Translations under genes and position numbers: made by a program | Shown: positions 1-6,412 of the stretch, piece after piece | How positions within the stretch are numbered: the stretch's first letter is position 1 | Layout of the letters: each line of letters begins with the position of its first letter | DNA from: Deltaproteobacteria bacterium | Lineage (GTDB): Bacteria > Myxococcota_A > Bradymonadia > UBA7976 > VGTA01 | NCBI GenBank assembly: GCA_016874875.1 | Contig: VGTA01000078.1 | Coordinates: 1-9,342, forward strand | DNA: 9,342 bases | Reading direction: 5' to 3' | Notes under the pieces: model-generated | The model's database searches: none | What the model was told of the DNA's origin: nothing | The model's input: the letters and a program-made list of their open reading frames with translations, nothing else

Positions 1-843
1 CCCCTCGGCGCCCTCCTGCGCCCCGCCCTGCGCCCCCATCCCCGCCGGGTCCATGGGGAGGGCGCCCCGCTCCCAGAGCGCGCAGAGGTGCTCCTTGACG
101 CGCCAGTGCACAAAGAGTCTCGCCACCTCAGGCTGCCCCGCGGCGGCGGCGAGGAGCTGGAGGTGGCGCGGGGACCAGGCCGCCTCGCGGAGCGCCTCGC
201 GCGGGCCCTCGATGAGGCTAGGGTGGTGGAGGGCGCCGCGCTTGAGCCCGGGCGGCGCCTCCTCGGCGCCAAACCAGAGGTCCGCGTCGAGGCCCACCTG
301 GTGGCTGTTGTGGCCCGAGCTCATCAGCCCCCCGCGCGGCTGCGAGAGGTCGCCCACGTCCACAGGCCGCAGCCCCAGCGCCGCCACGCGCGCCCCGATT
401 CGCGTGAGCACGTCGATGAGGAGCGGGTGGCCATAGAACCTGTTGCGCGCGCGGCGAATCGAGCGAAACCCCACCCCCTCGGCGGGGAGCGCGCGCGCGC
501 CGTAGAGGCAGCCGCGCGCGTAGCCCCCCACGCTCTCCGCCTCCCCGGCGGAGGGGCGCGCGGCCCTAGACCAGGGCGGCAGCGCCCGCGCGACGGCGGC
601 GCGCGGCGCGGCGCGGGGCGGGAGGGGGAGGCTGAGGAGCACGCTGAGCGCGAGGAGGAGGGGGGCGCAGAGGGGGAGGAGGAGCGGGAGGAGGAGCGGG
701 ACGCCGCCGAGGGCGCGCCCGGGGACGCCCCCTAAGACGCCCCCAGCGAGGCGGAGGGGGGCGCCCCCGGGGACGCCCCCAGCGAGGCGGAGGGGGGCGC
801 GCGCGGGCTCGCCCCGCCGAGCGTCGGGGGAGGCGCCCGTCAC
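1..843 (-). CDS. mepA: Penicillin-insensitive murein endopeptidase (MepA, peptidase family M74), C-terminus cut by the window edge
   Basis: Reading the minus strand from a GTG at 843 gives 281 codons with no stop before the window edge. MepA-family enzymes cleave D-alanyl-meso-diaminopimelyl cross-links of peptidoglycan in the periplasm. The diagnostic stretch is GDLSQPRG followed by SGHNSHQVGLDADLWF. Its H178, H181, D186 and D188 match the E. coli HxxHxxxxDxD motif, and H181 and D188 correspond to the zinc ligands. An upstream segment, YARGCLYGARALP then RRARNRFYGHPLLI, is also typical. The C-terminal HxH metal-binding part lies outside the window. Residues about 48-72 are very Leu-rich and probably form the signal peptide or an N-terminal anchor, preceded by an unusually long basic, repeat-bearing leader. 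The start is supported by AGGAG at 851-855, 7 bases upstream. The GTG lies 1 base after the divIVA stop, so co-translation is likely. Confidence 0.88.
   Translation of the reverse strand, partial: MTGASPDARRGEPARAPLRLAGGVPGGAPLRLAGGVLGGVPGRALGGVPLLLPLLLPLCAPLLLALSVLLSLPLPPRAAPRAAVARALPPWSRAARPSAGEAESVGGYARGCLYGARALPAEGVGFRSIRRARNRFYGHPLLIDVLTRIGARVAALGLRPVDVGDLSQPRGGLMSSGHNSHQVGLDADLWFGAEEAPPGLKRGALHHPSLIEGPREALREAAWSPRHLQLLAAAAGQPEVARLFVHWRVKEHLCALWERGALPMDPAGMGAQGGAQEGAEG
736..800 (-). repeat. Two-copy 36-bp-period direct repeat in the mepA leader
   Basis: A 29-base block at 736-764 recurs exactly at 772-800. The period is 36 bases, or 12 codons. In mepA it encodes a duplicated APLRLAGGV segment ahead of the hydrophobic region. 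The duplication keeps the reading frame. Confidence 0.85.
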
Positions 844-844
844 G

Positions 845-1693
845 CTAGCGCTCCTCGCCCGGCGCGCGGGGGCGCGGCGGCAGCGAGAGGCTGCGCGGGT
901 CCACGCGCGACGGGGTGGCGGAGAGGAGCTGCTGCAGCAGCTCCGCGCCCCCCGCCGCGCGCGCGCCCTGCGCCGCCGCTCCCGCGCCCGCCGCGCCCGC
1001 CCCCCCCCCGAGCCCCCCCGCCCCCGCTGGGCGCGCCAGCCACTCGCCCGACGGATTCCCCGCCGCGCCCCGCTCCCCCGCCCGGGGGGCGCGGGGCGCG
1101 GGGGGCTCGTCGAGGGAGGACTCGCCGAGGGAGAGGGTGAGGTCCTGCGCGCGCGCTAGCGCCTCTGGGGCGCGGGGGGCGCGGGGGGCGCGGGGGGCGA
1201 AGGGGTCATCCACGCCGAGGTCCTCGCGCGGGGCGCGGCGCTCCTCCTCGGCCTCCTGGTGGGCGAGGAGGCGGTCGTGGGACGTGAGGACGCCGCGCAG
1301 CTCCGCGAGGAGACGCGCGCGCTGCCCGCGGAGGTCCGCCGCCTCCGCGCGGAGGTCGCGGAGCGAGGCGCGCGCCTCGGCGGTGATCTCCTCGGCGCGC
1401 AGGCGCGCCTCCTTGATGATCAGGTCCGCCTCGCGGCGCGCGTCGTCGCGGGTGGCCTCGCGCAGCTGCGTGGCGGCGAGCATGGCGTCCCGCAGCCGCT
1501 CCTCGTAGCCGTCCACGTGGGCGAGGCGGTCGCGCTGCGCCGCCACCTGCTCGGCGAGGTGCTGGCGCTCGCGCAGGAGGCCCGCCAGCTCCGCGGCCAC
1601 GAGCGCGAGGAAGGCGCGCACCTCGTCGGCGGCGTAGCCGCGCCAGGCGGCGGCGAACTGGTGACTCTCGATGTCGAGGGGCGTGAGCTTCAT
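845..1693 (-). CDS. divIVA: DivIVA-domain protein (polar growth / cell-division scaffold)
   Basis: This 282-residue protein begins MKLTPLDIESHQFAAAWRGY, followed by ADEVRAFLALV, the classic DivIVA N-terminal lipid-binding domain. W17-R18 sit where B. subtilis DivIVA has the membrane-inserting F17-R18. Residues about 28-155 are charged and heptad-like (coiled coil), including a READLIIKEARLRAEEI segment. DivIVA proteins sit at negatively curved membranes and recruit partners for division or polar wall growth. The C-terminal 130 residues are low complexity: APR repeats, then a Gly/Ala-rich stretch, ending in a short LLQQLLSATPSRVDPRSL motif that may be a partner-binding tail. ATG at 1693 is preferred over the adjacent TTG at 1696 because GAGG at 1699-1702 is 5 bases upstream. 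The start overlaps the proC stop as TGATG, and mepA starts 1 base after the TAG stop. Confidence 0.9.
   Translation of the reverse strand: MKLTPLDIESHQFAAAWRGYAADEVRAFLALVAAELAGLLRERQHLAEQVAAQRDRLAHVDGYEERLRDAMLAATQLREATRDDARREADLIIKEARLRAEEITAEARASLRDLRAEAADLRGQRARLLAELRGVLTSHDRLLAHQEAEEERRAPREDLGVDDPFAPRAPRAPRAPEALARAQDLTLSLGESSLDEPPAPRAPRAGERGAAGNPSGEWLARPAGAGGLGGGAGAAGAGAAAQGARAAGGAELLQQLLSATPSRVDPRSLSLPPRPRAPGEER
1172..1198 (-). repeat. 9-bp tandem repeat encoding Ala-Pro-Arg in divIVA
   Basis: The 9-base unit GCGGGGGGC occurs three times in perfect tandem at 1172-1198, with a partial unit beside it. It encodes (APR)n at about residue 166 of DivIVA, just after the coiled coil. A second, shorter APRAPR run lies near 1085-1105. 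Confidence 0.85.
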
Positions 1694-2667
1694 CAAGACC
1701 TCGGGGGGGCGGGCGAGGGGGGGGGCGGGGAGGGGTCTGGGCGGGCGCCCGCGAGGGCGACGGAGCGCTCCGCGGCGGCCGCCACCGCCTCGATGAGGGC
1801 GGCGCGGAAGGCGCGCTGCTCAAGGGCGCGCACGCCCGCGATGGTGACGCCCCCCGGGGACGTCACGCCGTCCTTGAGGGCGGCGGGGTGGGCGGTGAGG
1901 GCGAGGGCGCCGCTCCCGTAGAGGGTCTGCGCGGCGAGGCGCTGCGCGAGGGCGCGGGGGAGGCCGAGCAGCACCCCGGCGTCGGCGAGCGCCTCAGCGG
2001 CGATAAAGCAGTAGGCGGGGCCGCAGCCCGCGAGGGCGGTGCCGGCGTGCATCAGCTCCTCCGAGGGCAGCCACTCCGCGAGCCCCACGGCCCCAAAGAG
2101 GGCGCTCACGACGGCGCGCTCGCCCGCCGAGAGGGCCCCCGGCGCCCCCTCGGGGGGCGCGCAGAGCAGCGTGGCGCCCAGCCCCACCTGCGCGGGCAGG
2201 TTGGGCATCGCGCGCGCCACGCGCGGGGGGGCGCCGGGGGGCGACGGCAGGGCGCGCGCGAGCGCCGCGAGCGTCGTGCCCGCGAGCGCGCTCACCCAGA
2301 GCGGGCCGCCGGCGCGCGCGAGGGGAGGGAACCGCAGCCCCTCGAGCTGCTGCGGCTTCACCGCCAAGACCACCACGTCCGCCCCCTCGAGCAGCGCCCC
2401 GAGCCCCACCGCCCGCGCCCCGAGCTCCGCCGCGAGCGCGGGGGCGGAGGCGCGCGCCGTCAAGAGCAGCCGCCCTGGCGCCACTAGCCCCGCCCGCACC
2501 CAGCCGCGCGCGAGGGCGCCGCCCATGTGACCGCAGCCCACCAGGCCCACGCACAGCCCCGCGAGCCCCGCCTCGCCCTGCGCGCTGGCCGGCGCCGCGC
2601 AGGGGGGCGCGGGGGGGCGCGGCGCCCCTGGGGGGATCGAGGGCGGCGGGGGAATCGCGCTCATCAT
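1693..2667 (-). CDS. proC: Pyrroline-5-carboxylate reductase (ProC)
   Basis: ProC carries out the last step of proline synthesis, the NAD(P)H-dependent reduction of 1-pyrroline-5-carboxylate, in the cytoplasm. The Rossmann motif GLVGCGHMGGALARGW lies after a leader of about 38 residues. It is followed by VVLAVKPQQL, the conserved MPNLPAQVGLGAT, the CGPAYCFIAAEALADAGV helix and the substrate-site segment KDGVTSPGGVTIAGVRALE, which closes with AERSVAL. The 324-residue length exceeds the usual 270 or so because of a Pro/Ala-rich N-terminal leader and a Pro/Ser-rich C-terminal tail. Two adjacent ATGs (2667 and 2664) are candidate starts, with AGAGAGG at 2675-2681 as ribosome binding site. An upstream in-frame extension to 2796 looks non-coding. 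The stop overlaps the divIVA start, so these genes are probably translationally coupled. A leader start further downstream cannot be excluded. Confidence 0.9.
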   Translation of the reverse strand: MMSAIPPPPSIPPGAPRPPAPPCAAPASAQGEAGLAGLCVGLVGCGHMGGALARGWVRAGLVAPGRLLLTARASAPALAAELGARAVGLGALLEGADVVVLAVKPQQLEGLRFPPLARAGGPLWVSALAGTTLAALARALPSPPGAPPRVARAMPNLPAQVGLGATLLCAPPEGAPGALSAGERAVVSALFGAVGLAEWLPSEELMHAGTALAGCGPAYCFIAAEALADAGVLLGLPRALAQRLAAQTLYGSGALALTAHPAALKDGVTSPGGVTIAGVRALEQRAFRAALIEAVAAAAERSVALAGARPDPSPPPPSPAPPRS

Positions 2668-2756
2668 CACGGCGCCTCTCTGCGCCTCGCTCCGCGGGGC
2701 GGCGGCGGGCGAGCGCCGAGGCGCCCCAGGGGCGCTCACGAGACGCGCCGCCCAGC

Positions 2757-2775
2757 AGGTCTGTGGAGAGGTCTG
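2757..2775. promoter_or_regulatory. Direct repeat AGGTCTG x2 upstream of proC (possible control site)
   Basis: AGGTCTG occurs at 2757-2763 and again at 2769-2775, a 12-base period, in the less GC-rich part of the gap before proC. It could be an operator half-site pair. A minus-strand TGGACT-17-TAATCA pair nearby is too weak to call a promoter. Nothing else in the gap supports regulation. Confidence 0.2.
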
Positions 2776-2834
2776 ATTAGCGCACTCCGCCCCCAAAGTC
2801 CACCCGCGCGTGTCGCGCCCGCCCCCGCCCGCGC

Positions 2835-2876
2835 GCTCGCGCTTGAGCTTGAGCTTGAGCTTGAGCTTGAGCTCGC
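2835..2876. repeat. Hexanucleotide tandem repeat (GCTTGA)5 between the gyrB-adjacent gene and proC
   Basis: Five perfect copies of GCTTGA occupy 2841-2870. They are flanked on each side by the related hexamer GCTCGC (2835-2840 and 2871-2876). The array ends on the stop codon of the 221-codon gene, so it sits at the start of its 3' untranslated region and about 170-210 bases upstream of the proC start. The repeats are less GC-rich than the surroundings. No hairpin terminator with a T-tract is visible in the 208-base gap. Confidence 0.9.
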
Positions 2877-3541
2877 TACCAGCCGCCGTAGAGGCTCAGG
2901 TAGAGGGGCGGCAGACTCAGCTCCACCCGCAGGCGCGCCCACAGGAGCGCCCGAGACGCCACCACACAATCCTGCGGGCGCGCCACCCCTCGCTCCGCGC
3001 GCAGACTCACCGCCACCTCACGCTCGAGGCGCGCCACGAGGTCCTCGGGGGCGAGCGCGAGGGCGCGGGCCTCGAGCGCCTCATCGAGGCGCGCCAGCGC
3101 CGCCGAGGCGTCGGCGTGCGGGCGCGCGCGCTGGAGGGCGCACAGCTCCTCAAGGCGCCGCTCGAGCCACTCAAAGAGCGGCTGCGTCTGCTGCGTGGCG
3201 CGCTCCGCCCGCGCCACCCCCACCTGCCGCGCCAGCAGCCGCAGCCCCTCCGCCACCCCCTCCGGCGTCGCCACCTCCCCCTCATACGCCTCCCCCACCC
3301 GCTGCGCGCGCCACTGCTGCGCCCGCTGCTCCACCACGCGCAGCACCTGCGCCGCGTGGAGGCGCTCGCCGCGCGCGTCGCGCTGCCCGAGCGCCTCCCC
3401 GAGCCACGCCTTGAGCGTCTCGAGCGGCGCGGCGAGCCCCTCGATGCGCTGCACCTGCTCAAGCTCTCGAGGACTCAGCATAAAGCGCCCCGGGTACGCG
3501 TCGAGGAGCGCTTGCGTGATCACGGGCGTCTGCGAGCTCAC
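2876..3541 (-). CDS. Uncharacterised 221-residue helical protein directly downstream of gyrB
   Basis: I do not recognise this family with certainty. The product is rich in Leu, Ala, Arg and Glu, is predicted mostly helical, and has no signal peptide or membrane span. Its N-terminal part reads GRFMLSPRELEQVQRIEG, then PLETLKAWLGEAL. The spacing recalls DnaD-like or deltaproteobacterial hypothetical proteins with an 'LSP-E ... G-PL' helix pair, but that is only a resemblance from memory. The C-terminus ends in a hydrophobic LSLPPLYLSLYGGW. Codon use is GC-rich at third positions, as in the neighbours. The start is GTG at 3541, 9 bases after the gyrB TGA, with a G-rich GAGGGGG ribosome binding site overlapping that stop. 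It is therefore almost certainly co-transcribed with gyrB. Its TAG stop abuts the hexamer repeat. Confidence 0.7.
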   Translation of the reverse strand: MSSQTPVITQALLDAYPGRFMLSPRELEQVQRIEGLAAPLETLKAWLGEALGQRDARGERLHAAQVLRVVEQRAQQWRAQRVGEAYEGEVATPEGVAEGLRLLARQVGVARAERATQQTQPLFEWLERRLEELCALQRARPHADASAALARLDEALEARALALAPEDLVARLEREVAVSLRAERGVARPQDCVVASRALLWARLRVELSLPPLYLSLYGGW

Positions 3542-3550
3542 CGCGCCCCC

Positions 3551-6220
3551 TCAGACGTCGAGATTCTGCACGTTGAGGGCGTTCTCTTCGATGAAGCGCC
3601 GGCGCGGCTCCACCTGATCGCCCATGAGCACCGTGAAGATCTGATCGGCCTCCTCGCCGCTCTCGATCTGCACCTGCAGCAGCGAGCGCGTCTCGGGATT
3701 CATCGTCGTCTCCCACAGCTGCTCCGGATTCATCTCCCCGAGGCCCTTATAGCGCTGGATGTCGATGCCCTTGCGGCTCACCTGCTGCAGCCCATGCAGG
3801 AGCTGGTGGGGCGTGGACGCCACGAACTCCCCGCCCGCCGACGACACCTCATAGGGCGCCGCGCTCGCCACCGCCACCTCGAGCAGCGCCTGGCTGGCCT
3901 TGCGGAAGCGCGCCGCGCCCACCAGCGTCCAGTCGAGGAGCGTGCGGCGCTCCTCCCCCTCCACGCGCGAGCGGAAGCGGATGCGCCAGCGCTTGGGGCC
4001 CGCCGCCTCGGCGTGCGAGGCGGCGAGGGCGGCGGCGTTGGCGGCGGCGGCGATGGCCGCCTCGCTCTCCTCGCCCTCAAAGCGCATCGGGTCCACGAGG
4101 CCCTCGCCCTCCTCGCCCCCCGTGCCCTCCGCGCCCTCCGCGCCCTCCTCGCCCTCCGCGCCCTCCCCCGCCCCGCCGCGGCGCGCCAGCAGGGGCGTGC
4201 CCACGCTCACCGAGAAGGTCACCACGGGCTCCACCGAGAAGCGCGCGGGGAGCTCCTCGGGCTGCTGCGCGTCGAGGGCGGCCTTAAGGTCCTGCGCCAC
4301 GATCTCGAGGCGCGCCGGGTCCGACCAGATGTCCTCCCCCCGCAGGTCCACCGTCTGCATCGCCGCCGACAGCAGCCGCACGTCCGCGCGGGGCTGAAGG
4401 CGCTGAATCTGCTGAAAGCAGTCCGACAGGCGCGTGAGCTGGTCGCGGAGGTCCTCGCCCACGAGCACCTCCCCCGACGAGAGGCGGAGGGTGGCGTTGC
4501 TCAGCCCCGCGCTCATCAGGTACGCGCTCAGGGCGGCGTCGTCCTTGAGGTACTGAATCTGCTTGCCGCGCTTGGCGCGGAAGAGGGGCGGCTGGGCGAT
4601 ATAGAGGTAGCCCCGCTCGATGATCGGGCGCATGTGCCGATAAAAGAACGTGAGCAGGAGCGTGCGGATGTGAGAGCCGTCCACGTCGGCGTCGGTCATG
4701 ATGACGATCTTGTGATAGCGCAGCTTCTCGACGTTGAAGTCCTCATCGCCGATGCCCGCCCCCAGGGCGGTGATCAGGGTGGTGATCTCCTGGCTGGCGA
4801 GCATCTTGTCGAGGCGCGCCTTCTCCACGTTGAGAATCTTGCCACGCAGGGGCAAGATGGCCTGCGTGGCGCGGTGGCGGCCCTGCTTGGCGGAGCCGCC
4901 GGCGGAGTCGCCCTCCACCAAAAAGATCTCCGCCTTGCTCGGGTCGCGCTCCTGGCAATCGGCGAGCTTGCCGGGGAGCGCCGAGGAGTCGAGGGCGCCC
5001 TTGCGGCGCACCAGATCACGCGCGCGGCGCGCCGCCTCGCGCACCTGCGAGGCGCGAATCGCCTTCGACACCACCTCGCGCGCCTCCGTCGGTCGCTCAA
5101 GGAGCCACTCGCTCATGCCCTGCCCCATGGCGGCGTTGACGGCGGGCTTCACCTCCGAGGAGACGAGCTTGTCCTTGGTCTGGCTGCTGAACTTGGGGTC
5201 GGGCACCTTGCACGACACGATCGCCACGAGGCCCTCGCGGATGTCCTCCCCCGAGAGCGGCGCGCCCTTGAGGGGCTTGAGGAGGCCCTCGCTCTGCGCG
5301 TAGGTGTTGACGGCGCGGGTGAGGGCGTCGCGGAAGCCGGCGAGATGGGTGCCGCCGTCGCGGTTGCGGATGTTGTTGGTGTAGCAGTACACGCTCTCTT
5401 GGTACGTGTCGTTCCACTGCAGCGCCACCTCCACCTCCACGCCGTCGGCGCTGGTGTGGGAGAAGTGGATCGGGGCGGGGTGGAGGAGCGCCTTGTTGCG
5501 GTTGAGGTGCTCCACGAAGGCGCTGATGCCGCCCTCGTACTTAAAGTCGTGGCGGAGGTCGGCCTCGCGCTCATCGACGATGGTGATGGCCACGCCGCGG
5601 TTGAGGAACGACAGCTCGCGCAGGCGGCTGCTCAGAATCTCAAAGCTGAACTCGTTGGCCTCGGTGAAGATCACGCGGTCGGGGTGGAAGCGAATCTTGG
5701 TGCCCGTCCTGTCGCTGTCGCCCACGCGCGCGAGGGGCGCGAGGGGGTCGCCCTTGCTGTAGCGCTGCAAGAAGTGCCCGCCCTCGCGCCAGATCTCGAG
5801 GGTGAGGTCATCGGAGAGCGCGTTGACGCACGAGATGCCCACGCCGTGGAGGCCGCCGGAGACCTTGTAGGAGTTGTCATCGAACTTGCCGCCCGCGTGG
5901 AGCACCGTCATGATGATCTCCGCGGCGCTCTTGCCCTCCGCGTGCATCCCCACCGGAATCCCGCGCCCGTTGTCCTCCACCGTGCACGCCCCGTCGTCAT
6001 GCAGCGTCACCCGCACGAGGTCGCAGTGCCCCGCGAGGGCCTCGTCGATGGAGTTGTCCACCGCCTCATAGACGAGCTGATGGAGCCCCGTGCCGTCGTT
6101 GGGATCGCCGATGTACATGCCGGGGCGCTTGCGGACGGCCTCGAGGCCCTTGAGCACCTTGATGCTGTCGGCGCCATAAGAGGGGCTCGCGCCGCCCTCG
6201 GTGGGGGTGTGCTCGCTCAT
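3551..6220 (-). CDS. gyrB: DNA gyrase subunit B (GyrB)
   Basis: This 889-residue protein is the ATPase subunit of DNA gyrase, which works with GyrA to introduce negative supercoils. The GHKL ATPase domain shows E52 (general base) and N56 in the YEAVDNSIDEA motif, D83 in EDNGRGIP, and the lid GGLHGVG near 122-128. A transducer domain follows, containing the conserved QTKDKL segment. The TOPRIM domain has E436 in EGDSAGG and D510/D512/D514 in DADVDG, the Mg2+ sites. The C-terminal part has IQRYKGLGEMNPEQLW and ends near NALNVQNLDV. Between TOPRIM and this tail lies the long insertion typical of Gram-negative GyrB. Here it is enlarged by a Glu/Gly repeat (about 685-705) and an Ala-rich stretch (about 718-738). 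That explains the length against 804 residues in E. coli. The ATG at 6220 has AGGAG 5 bases upstream. Confidence 0.98.
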   Translation of the reverse strand: MSEHTPTEGGASPSYGADSIKVLKGLEAVRKRPGMYIGDPNDGTGLHQLVYEAVDNSIDEALAGHCDLVRVTLHDDGACTVEDNGRGIPVGMHAEGKSAAEIIMTVLHAGGKFDDNSYKVSGGLHGVGISCVNALSDDLTLEIWREGGHFLQRYSKGDPLAPLARVGDSDRTGTKIRFHPDRVIFTEANEFSFEILSSRLRELSFLNRGVAITIVDEREADLRHDFKYEGGISAFVEHLNRNKALLHPAPIHFSHTSADGVEVEVALQWNDTYQESVYCYTNNIRNRDGGTHLAGFRDALTRAVNTYAQSEGLLKPLKGAPLSGEDIREGLVAIVSCKVPDPKFSSQTKDKLVSSEVKPAVNAAMGQGMSEWLLERPTEAREVVSKAIRASQVREAARRARDLVRRKGALDSSALPGKLADCQERDPSKAEIFLVEGDSAGGSAKQGRHRATQAILPLRGKILNVEKARLDKMLASQEITTLITALGAGIGDEDFNVEKLRYHKIVIMTDADVDGSHIRTLLLTFFYRHMRPIIERGYLYIAQPPLFRAKRGKQIQYLKDDAALSAYLMSAGLSNATLRLSSGEVLVGEDLRDQLTRLSDCFQQIQRLQPRADVRLLSAAMQTVDLRGEDIWSDPARLEIVAQDLKAALDAQQPEELPARFSVEPVVTFSVSVGTPLLARRGGAGEGAEGEEGAEGAEGTGGEEGEGLVDPMRFEGEESEAAIAAAANAAALAASHAEAAGPKRWRIRFRSRVEGEERRTLLDWTLVGAARFRKASQALLEVAVASAAPYEVSSAGGEFVASTPHQLLHGLQQVSRKGIDIQRYKGLGEMNPEQLWETTMNPETRSLLQVQIESGEEADQIFTVLMGDQVEPRRRFIEENALNVQNLDV
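4106..4168 (-). repeat. 9-bp tandem repeat encoding an acidic Gly/Glu linker in gyrB
   Basis: Seven 9-base units related to GCCCTCCGC run from 4106 to 4168. Three units are identical and the rest vary at one to three bases. They encode repeated GAE/GEE triplets at residues about 685-705, within the TOPRIM-proximal insertion of GyrB. The frame is kept. Confidence 0.75.
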
Positions 6221-6225
6221 GCTCT

Positions 6226-6230
6226 CTCCT
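6226..6230 (-). promoter_or_regulatory. Ribosome binding site of gyrB
   Basis: AGGAG on the minus strand lies 5 bases upstream of the gyrB ATG. It fixes that start against the conserved N-terminal sequence SIKVLKGLEAVRKRPGMYIG. Confidence 0.8.
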
Positions 6231-6279
6231 GAGTTCTGTGGGGGGGGGCTTGGGTGGGGTGAGAACCGTAAACCGCGCT

Positions 6280-6308
6280 ATTCTAGCAGATGTGACGGCG
6301 CATCGCAA
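6280..6308 (-). promoter_or_regulatory. Sigma-70-type promoter of gyrB with extended -10
   Basis: On the minus strand, TTGCGA (6308-6303) is followed after exactly 17 bases by TAGAAT (6285-6280). TGC directly precedes the -10, giving an extended -10 TGn element. TAGAAT matches five of six consensus bases and TTGCGA four of six. Transcription would start near 6272, leaving a leader of about 52 bases before gyrB. This is the least GC-rich patch of the intergenic region. It suggests gyrB has its own promoter rather than depending only on the yidC/jag transcript. Confidence 0.6.
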
Positions 6309-6334
6309 GCGCACGCGCCCGCGCCGCGCGACAC

Positions 6335-6357
6335 GCGCGCGCGACACACGCGCGCGC
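6335..6357. other. Perfect 9-bp GC inverted repeat between jag and gyrB
   Basis: GCGCGCGCG at 6335-6343 pairs perfectly with CGCGCGCGC at 6349-6357 around the 5-base loop ACACA. It lies 56 bases after the jag stop on the minus strand. No T-tract follows on either strand, so it is not a canonical intrinsic terminator. It may attenuate read-through from jag, or simply reflect GC-rich low complexity. Confidence 0.4.
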
Positions 6358-6412
6358 AGACTCCCACAACACCTGAGCGGTCGCGCCTCGTGCGCCCTCG
6401 CCCGCCCTCAGC

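Noticed and set aside
88..735. Plus-strand open frame opposite mepA
   Set aside because: The minus strand in register encodes unmistakable MepA motifs. The plus product is Arg/Glu/Ala low complexity.
2668..2796. Upstream extension of proC to 2796
   Set aside because: The extra 43 codons show no ProC similarity. The double ATG at 2667/2664 has a suitable ribosome binding site.
2810..6232. Very long open frame (1140 codons) on the plus strand antisense to gyrB and its neighbour
   Set aside because: It is a mirror of GC-rich gyrB codons. The product is a Leu/Arg/His-rich composition with no recognisable domain, whereas the minus strand encodes full-length GyrB.
6335..6357. Intrinsic terminator after jag
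   Set aside because: The hairpin is perfect but no T-tract follows on either strand, so it is recorded only as an inverted repeat.
6221..6412. Replication origin (DnaA boxes) near the rnpA-gyrB region
   Set aside because: No TTATCCACA-like boxes or AT-rich unwinding stretch are visible in this gap or elsewhere in the window. The origin, if nearby, is outside.
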